From the NCBI GenBank assembly GCA_019636275.1, contig JAHBXY010000009.1, forward strand, positions 34,035 to 98,034: a stretch of DNA of 64,000 bases, written 5' to 3'. Made by a program: the position numbers and the translations under genes. Numbering within the stretch: the stretch's first letter is position 1; each line of letters starts with the position of its first letter. A model generated the notes under the pieces. It made no database searches and was not told the origin of the DNA. It saw nothing but the letters and a program-made list of their open reading frames with translations. The stretch comes from Planctomycetota bacterium. Lineage in GTDB: Bacteria > Planctomycetota > J058. This document shows, one piece after another, positions 60,901 to 64,000 of the stretch.

Positions 60901-61462
60901 CAGTGACAGGAGCCCCGCCGACTGGAAGCACCTCGAGCGGCGCGCCGATGCGACGACCGACGAGCGCGGCACGCCGATCGACCCGGGGATCCGCGGGGTC
61001 GTGGTCGGACTCTGGGCCCACGGGCTTCCGACCGAGTCCTCGTGCGAGGGGCATCTCCTCGAGGGCGTGACCGACGACGACCCGGCCTTCGGCCCCTTCG
61101 TCGCGCCATACGTCTCGATCGAGGCCCCGCCGCCCTCCCCGCACCCGCTGGAGGTCGAGCCCGACGTGGTCGCCGCGAGCCCGGCGCTGCGCGAGCAGGC
61201 CCGGGGTTGGCGCGTGGCGAACCACCACCTCCAGGTGCGGCTCCTGGCGCTGCTCGAGCGCTTCCTCGCCGGGCGCGCCGTGCCGCTCCACGCGCGGCTC
61301 CAGCTCTCCCCCACGGCCCACGAGTGGGGGACGTGCGAGCTGAGCTTCGCCGGCGCGCAGGCGACGCGCGTCGCGCCGCGCGAGGTGCAGGCCGCGCGCC
61401 TGGCCGAGTACCAGGCCGAGCTGGCGGCGTTCGCCGCGTTTCTTCGCCAGTCGGTGACATGA
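60869..61462 (+). CDS. Hypothetical protein of the XRE operon
   Basis: The product is 197 residues from the ATG at 60869, overlapping the XRE gene by 32 bp. The first half has a conserved-looking GVVVGLWAHGLPTESSCEGH and PYVSIEAPP, a pattern seen in small uncharacterised proteins with a His/Cys site. The second half is helical (QVRLLALLERFLAGR, RLAEYQAELAAFAAFLRQ). There is no signal or membrane segment. The function is unknown; tight overlap implies co-regulation with the XRE protein. Confidence 0.7.
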   Translation: MSIVARGPECDSDRSPADWKHLERRADATTDERGTPIDPGIRGVVVGLWAHGLPTESSCEGHLLEGVTDDDPAFGPFVAPYVSIEAPPPSPHPLEVEPDVVAASPALREQARGWRVANHHLQVRLLALLERFLAGRAVPLHARLQLSPTAHEWGTCELSFAGAQATRVAPREVQAARLAEYQAELAAFAAFLRQSVT

Positions 61463-61525
61463 GGCGCGACGAGGACGAGTTGCAGGGCTCTCCCCGCCGC
61501 CGCTATCGTTCCGCAGGAGGTGCCG

Positions 61526-62101
61526 ATGCCGCGGCCGCGGCGGGTCTCCCTGCTCCTCGCCGCCGTCCTCGCCGCCGCCGGGTGCGGCCTCGTCGGCCCC
61601 CGCGCGCCCGATCGCGGCGACGCCCGGCCCGTCATCGTGCTCCACGTCACCAACCAGCTCGCGCCGCACGCGGACCCGGCGGCGCGGGAGCTCCACGACG
61701 AGGCCGTCGGCACGCTGATCCGGGAGCTGGCGGACGAGCTCAGGCCCGCGGGCTGGCTCCCCCGGCAGTCGCAGGAGCGCATCGACGGCGCGCCGCACCC
61801 CGACGCGTACTTCGTGGACCTGACGATCGAGTCGCTCCACCGCGGCAACAGCCTCGTCGCGAGCGCGGCGGGCGCCGCGCGGGTGCTGACGCTCCACCAG
61901 TTCAAGACGCCGCTGGAGGTGCGCTCGGCGGCCAAGGGGCGCTGCCGGATCGCGTACGCCCTGTTCCGGGGCGACGTCCCCGTCTCCGCCGGCGTCCAGG
62001 AGGGCTCCTCCTCGAGCGGCTGGGAGCGCGCGATCGCCCTGGCCTGCCGCCCGCTCGCCGAGCGGCTCAGCGACGAGGCGCGCGCGTCCGAAGCGCGGTG
62101 A
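61526..62101 (+). CDS. Hypothetical lipoprotein
   Basis: The product is 191 residues from the ATG at 61526 (AGGAGG upstream). A lipoprotein signal (RRVSLLLAAVLAAAGC) is followed by a single alpha/beta domain (RPVIVLHVTNQLAPHA, DAYFVDLTIESLHRGN, RCRIAYALFRGDVPVSAGVQ). No catalytic motif is seen. It may be an outer-membrane assembly or envelope protein. Confidence 0.75.
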   Translation: MPRPRRVSLLLAAVLAAAGCGLVGPRAPDRGDARPVIVLHVTNQLAPHADPAARELHDEAVGTLIRELADELRPAGWLPRQSQERIDGAPHPDAYFVDLTIESLHRGNSLVASAAGAARVLTLHQFKTPLEVRSAAKGRCRIAYALFRGDVPVSAGVQEGSSSSGWERAIALACRPLAERLSDEARASEAR

Positions 62102-62191
62102 CGGCCGACCGCAACCGTCGACGCCGCAACCTCTTGAGAGAGTCCGTGACGCGCCGGCCGCTCGGCCGGTATCCCCGGCAGGAGCGTCGAC

Positions 62192-63226
62192 ATGACCCGC
62201 GCAGCCGCCCTGCTCGTCTTCCTCGCCCTCAGCGGCGCCAGCCTCCAGGCCTGCAACAGCGGCGGCGGCGGCGGCTCACGCGACGGCGGCGCACCGACAC
62301 CGCCGGCACCGTCGACGCCGGCGCCCGGCGGCGGGACCACCACCCCGCCGCCTGCGCCGGGCGGCGGGTCGAGCGCGGCGCTGGGCCAGGTGTTCCCGGC
62401 CGACAACCCGTGGAACACCGACATCAGCGGCTACCCGGTCCACCCGAACTCGGCCAACTTCATCGCCTCGATCGGCCTGAACACCGGCCTCCACGCCGAC
62501 TTCGGCACGGTCTGGAACGGCGCGCCCAACGGGATCCCCTACGTGACCGTGGGCGGGACGCAGCCGCGCGTGCCGATCACGTTCACGGCCTACGGCAACG
62601 AGAGCGACCCCGGCCCCTACCCCGTCCCGCCCGACGCGCCGATCGAGGGCGGCCCCAACGGCACGGGGGACCGGCACGTGATCGTGGTCGACACGGAGAA
62701 CCGCCTCCTCTACGAGATGTTCCGCGCCTTCCCCGACGGCCAGGGCGGCTGGCGCTGCGACTCGGGCGCCGTCTTCGACCTGCGCTCGAACGCGCAGCGG
62801 CCGGCGGGCTGGACGTCGGCCGACGCGGCGGGCCTGCCGATCCTGCCCGGCCTCGTCCGCTACGACGAGGCGGTCGTCCAGGGCGAGATCCGCCACGCCC
62901 TGCGCTTCACCGTCCAGCGCTCGCAGCGGGCGCGGATCGAGCCGGCGCGCCACTGGGCCTCGAGCGACACGAGCCCGGACCGCCCGCCCATGGGCCTGCG
63001 CGTGCGCCTCAAGGCCAGCGTGGACCTCTCGGGCTTCCCCCCCGAGGTCCGGGTGATCCTCACGGCGCTCAAGCGCTACGGCATGATCGTCGCGGACAAC
63101 GGCTCGAACTGGTACGTCTCGGGCGCGCCCGACCCGCGCTGGAGCGACTCGAACCTGGCGACGATCTCGCGCATCAAGGGCAGCGACCTCGAGGCGGTCT
63201 ACACCGGCCCCACGATCACGCCGTGA
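62192..63226 (+). CDS. Conserved secreted lipoprotein of unknown function
   Basis: The product is 344 residues. The lipoprotein signal is AAALLVFLALSGASLQAC, then a Gly/Pro/Thr linker (~residues 25-62). The domain is a conserved family in bacteria and fungi that I recognise by pattern and not by name: FPADNPWNTDISGYPVHPNS, PITFTAYGNESDPGPYPVPP, GDRHVIVVDTENRLLYEMFR, GWTSADAAGLPILPGLVRYD, HALRFTV and LKRYGMIVADNGSNWYVSGA. Many conserved Asp, Trp and Tyr residues suggest an enzyme or carbohydrate-binding role, which remains undefined. Confidence 0.8.
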   Translation: MTRAAALLVFLALSGASLQACNSGGGGGSRDGGAPTPPAPSTPAPGGGTTTPPPAPGGGSSAALGQVFPADNPWNTDISGYPVHPNSANFIASIGLNTGLHADFGTVWNGAPNGIPYVTVGGTQPRVPITFTAYGNESDPGPYPVPPDAPIEGGPNGTGDRHVIVVDTENRLLYEMFRAFPDGQGGWRCDSGAVFDLRSNAQRPAGWTSADAAGLPILPGLVRYDEAVVQGEIRHALRFTVQRSQRARIEPARHWASSDTSPDRPPMGLRVRLKASVDLSGFPPEVRVILTALKRYGMIVADNGSNWYVSGAPDPRWSDSNLATISRIKGSDLEAVYTGPTITP

Positions 63227-63254
63227 CCCGGCGCGCCCACTATGATCCCGAGCC

Positions 63255-63821
63255 GTGCCGGGCGCCGCTGCTGACCTCATGGCCCGCGCCCAGCGCGGCG
63301 ACCGCGACGCGTTCGACGACCTCGTCCGCGCGCACCACACCCTCGTCTTCGCCTACGCCCGGCGCGTGCTCGGCGACGAGGACGCCGCCGTGGACGTGAC
63401 GCAGGACACGTTCGTGCGCGCCTGGCGCTACCGCGCCTCGTGCGACCCGCCGCGCGTGCGCGCGTGGCTCCTGGGGATCGCCGCCAACCGCGCGCGCGAC
63501 GCCCTGCGCGCGCGCGGCGCGCGGCCGGCCGCCCTCGACGACCCGGGCGCCCTGCCCGCCGCCGGCGAGGCCGGCCTGGCCCTCCTCGCGCGCGGCGCCC
63601 TGCGCGACGAGGTGGCCCGTGCCGTCGAGGCGCTCCCCGTCGACCAGCGCGAGGTGGTCGCCCTGCGCTACCTGGCCGACCTCTCCTACGAGGAGGTCGC
63701 CGAGGCGCTCGGCCTCTCGGTCGGCGCCGCGCGCATGCGCGCCCTGCGCGGGCGCGACGCGCTGGCCCGCGCGCTGGCGCGCCTGGTCGAGTCGAGCGAG
63801 GCGGGCGAGGTGCCACCGTGA
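63255..63821 (+). CDS. ECF-type RNA polymerase sigma factor
   Basis: The product is 188 residues with a GTG start. Region 2 is clear (DLVRAHHTLVFAYARRVLGD, AAVDVTQDTFVRAWRYRA) and so is region 4 (AVEALPVDQREVVALRYLAD, LSYEEVAEALGLSVGAARMR). It directs RNA polymerase to a stress or envelope regulon. The stop overlaps the next GTG (GTGA), and that gene looks like its anti-sigma factor. Confidence 0.95.
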   Translation: MPGAAADLMARAQRGDRDAFDDLVRAHHTLVFAYARRVLGDEDAAVDVTQDTFVRAWRYRASCDPPRVRAWLLGIAANRARDALRARGARPAALDDPGALPAAGEAGLALLARGALRDEVARAVEALPVDQREVVALRYLADLSYEEVAEALGLSVGAARMRALRGRDALARALARLVESSEAGEVPP

Positions 63822-64000
63822 GCGACTGCCTCGACCTCGACCGCGTGCGCGCCCTCGCCGAGGTCGGCGACGCGCTCGACCCGCTCGCCGCCGCCCACGC
63901 CCGCGCCTGCGCCCGCTGCGCCCGGCGCGTCGCGCAGGCCAGGGCCGAAGAGCAGGCGCTCCGCGCCGCGCTCCCGGTCGAGCCTCCGCCGGGCGTCGTC
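63818..64000 (+). CDS. Probable zinc-finger anti-sigma factor, 5' part
   Basis: Only the first 61 codons are in the window. The protein begins SDCLDLDRVRALAEVGDALD and carries HARACARCARRV, the H-x3-C-x2-C core of ZAS-type anti-sigma domains. It is translationally coupled to the sigma factor, as is usual for such pairs. The 3' end lies outside the window. Confidence 0.75.
   Translation, partial: MSDCLDLDRVRALAEVGDALDPLAAAHARACARCARRVAQARAEEQALRAALPVEPPPGVV

Overview
The window is very GC-rich DNA, most likely from a Planctomycetota chromosome or a similar high-GC lineage. The assignment is inferred from several things seen together: Hanks-type Ser/Thr kinases with planctomycete-style N- and C-terminal extensions, carboxypeptidase-regulatory and pre-peptidase C-terminal secreted proteins, many short lipoproteins, an RHS protein, frequent GTG starts, and an N-terminal helical module common in planctomycete proteins. 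I cannot name a species.

Layout. (1) 1-855: the 3' end of dnaK, then a tRNA-like element and a strong terminator. (2) 856-18827: an accessory island of about 18 kb. It lies between two copies of a ~181-184 bp direct repeat that contains the dnaK tail, the tRNA-like element and the terminator. By eye its GC content is lower than that of the flanks. It carries an ADP-ribosylation cluster (ADP-ribosylglycohydrolase, ATP-grasp-like protein, small ADP-ribosylation-type protein), a zinc-binding protein paired with a catalytically dead sigma-54-activator-like AAA+ protein, and a plus-strand run of a nuclease-STAND NTPase, a separate helical-repeat partner and a second, single-chain nuclease-STAND protein. 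A minus-strand operon holds a winged-helix AAA+ protein and two small unknowns, and an S1-domain protein lies near the right end. This looks like a defence island; I see no integrase in it. (3) 19012-26745: WG-repeat and membrane proteins, an IS630-type transposase, secreted proteins and a RidA homologue. (4) 26750-30110: oxyR divergent from katG with an OxyR-type operator between them. The oxyR frame has a single TGA exactly at the redox-active cysteine codon. (5) 30151-40017: a zinc-finger membrane protein, a LysM/peptidoglycan-binding/serine-hydrolase cluster, a large RHS protein with a predicted nuclease C-terminus, and a class I fructose-bisphosphate aldolase. (6) 40211-55147: a flavin oxidoreductase, a damaged kinase gene, a thioesterase, tRNA-Pro, a pre-peptidase C-terminal repeat protein, a complete kinase plus redoxin operon, a fatty-acid beta-oxidation fusion protein, a channel with an odd filter and a hotdog thioesterase. 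(7) 55215-64000: tRNA-His, a coiled-coil plus pseudo-receiver/GGDEF pair, a phosphate transporter, an operator-controlled XRE module, lipoproteins and an ECF sigma/anti-sigma pair at the right edge.

At least four otherwise healthy genes show a single-base frameshift that adding one base would repair, three of them at C or G runs. Homopolymer sequencing or assembly error is therefore a serious possibility in this window, and it should temper readings of individual broken genes. The TGA in oxyR is a substitution-type difference, not an indel.
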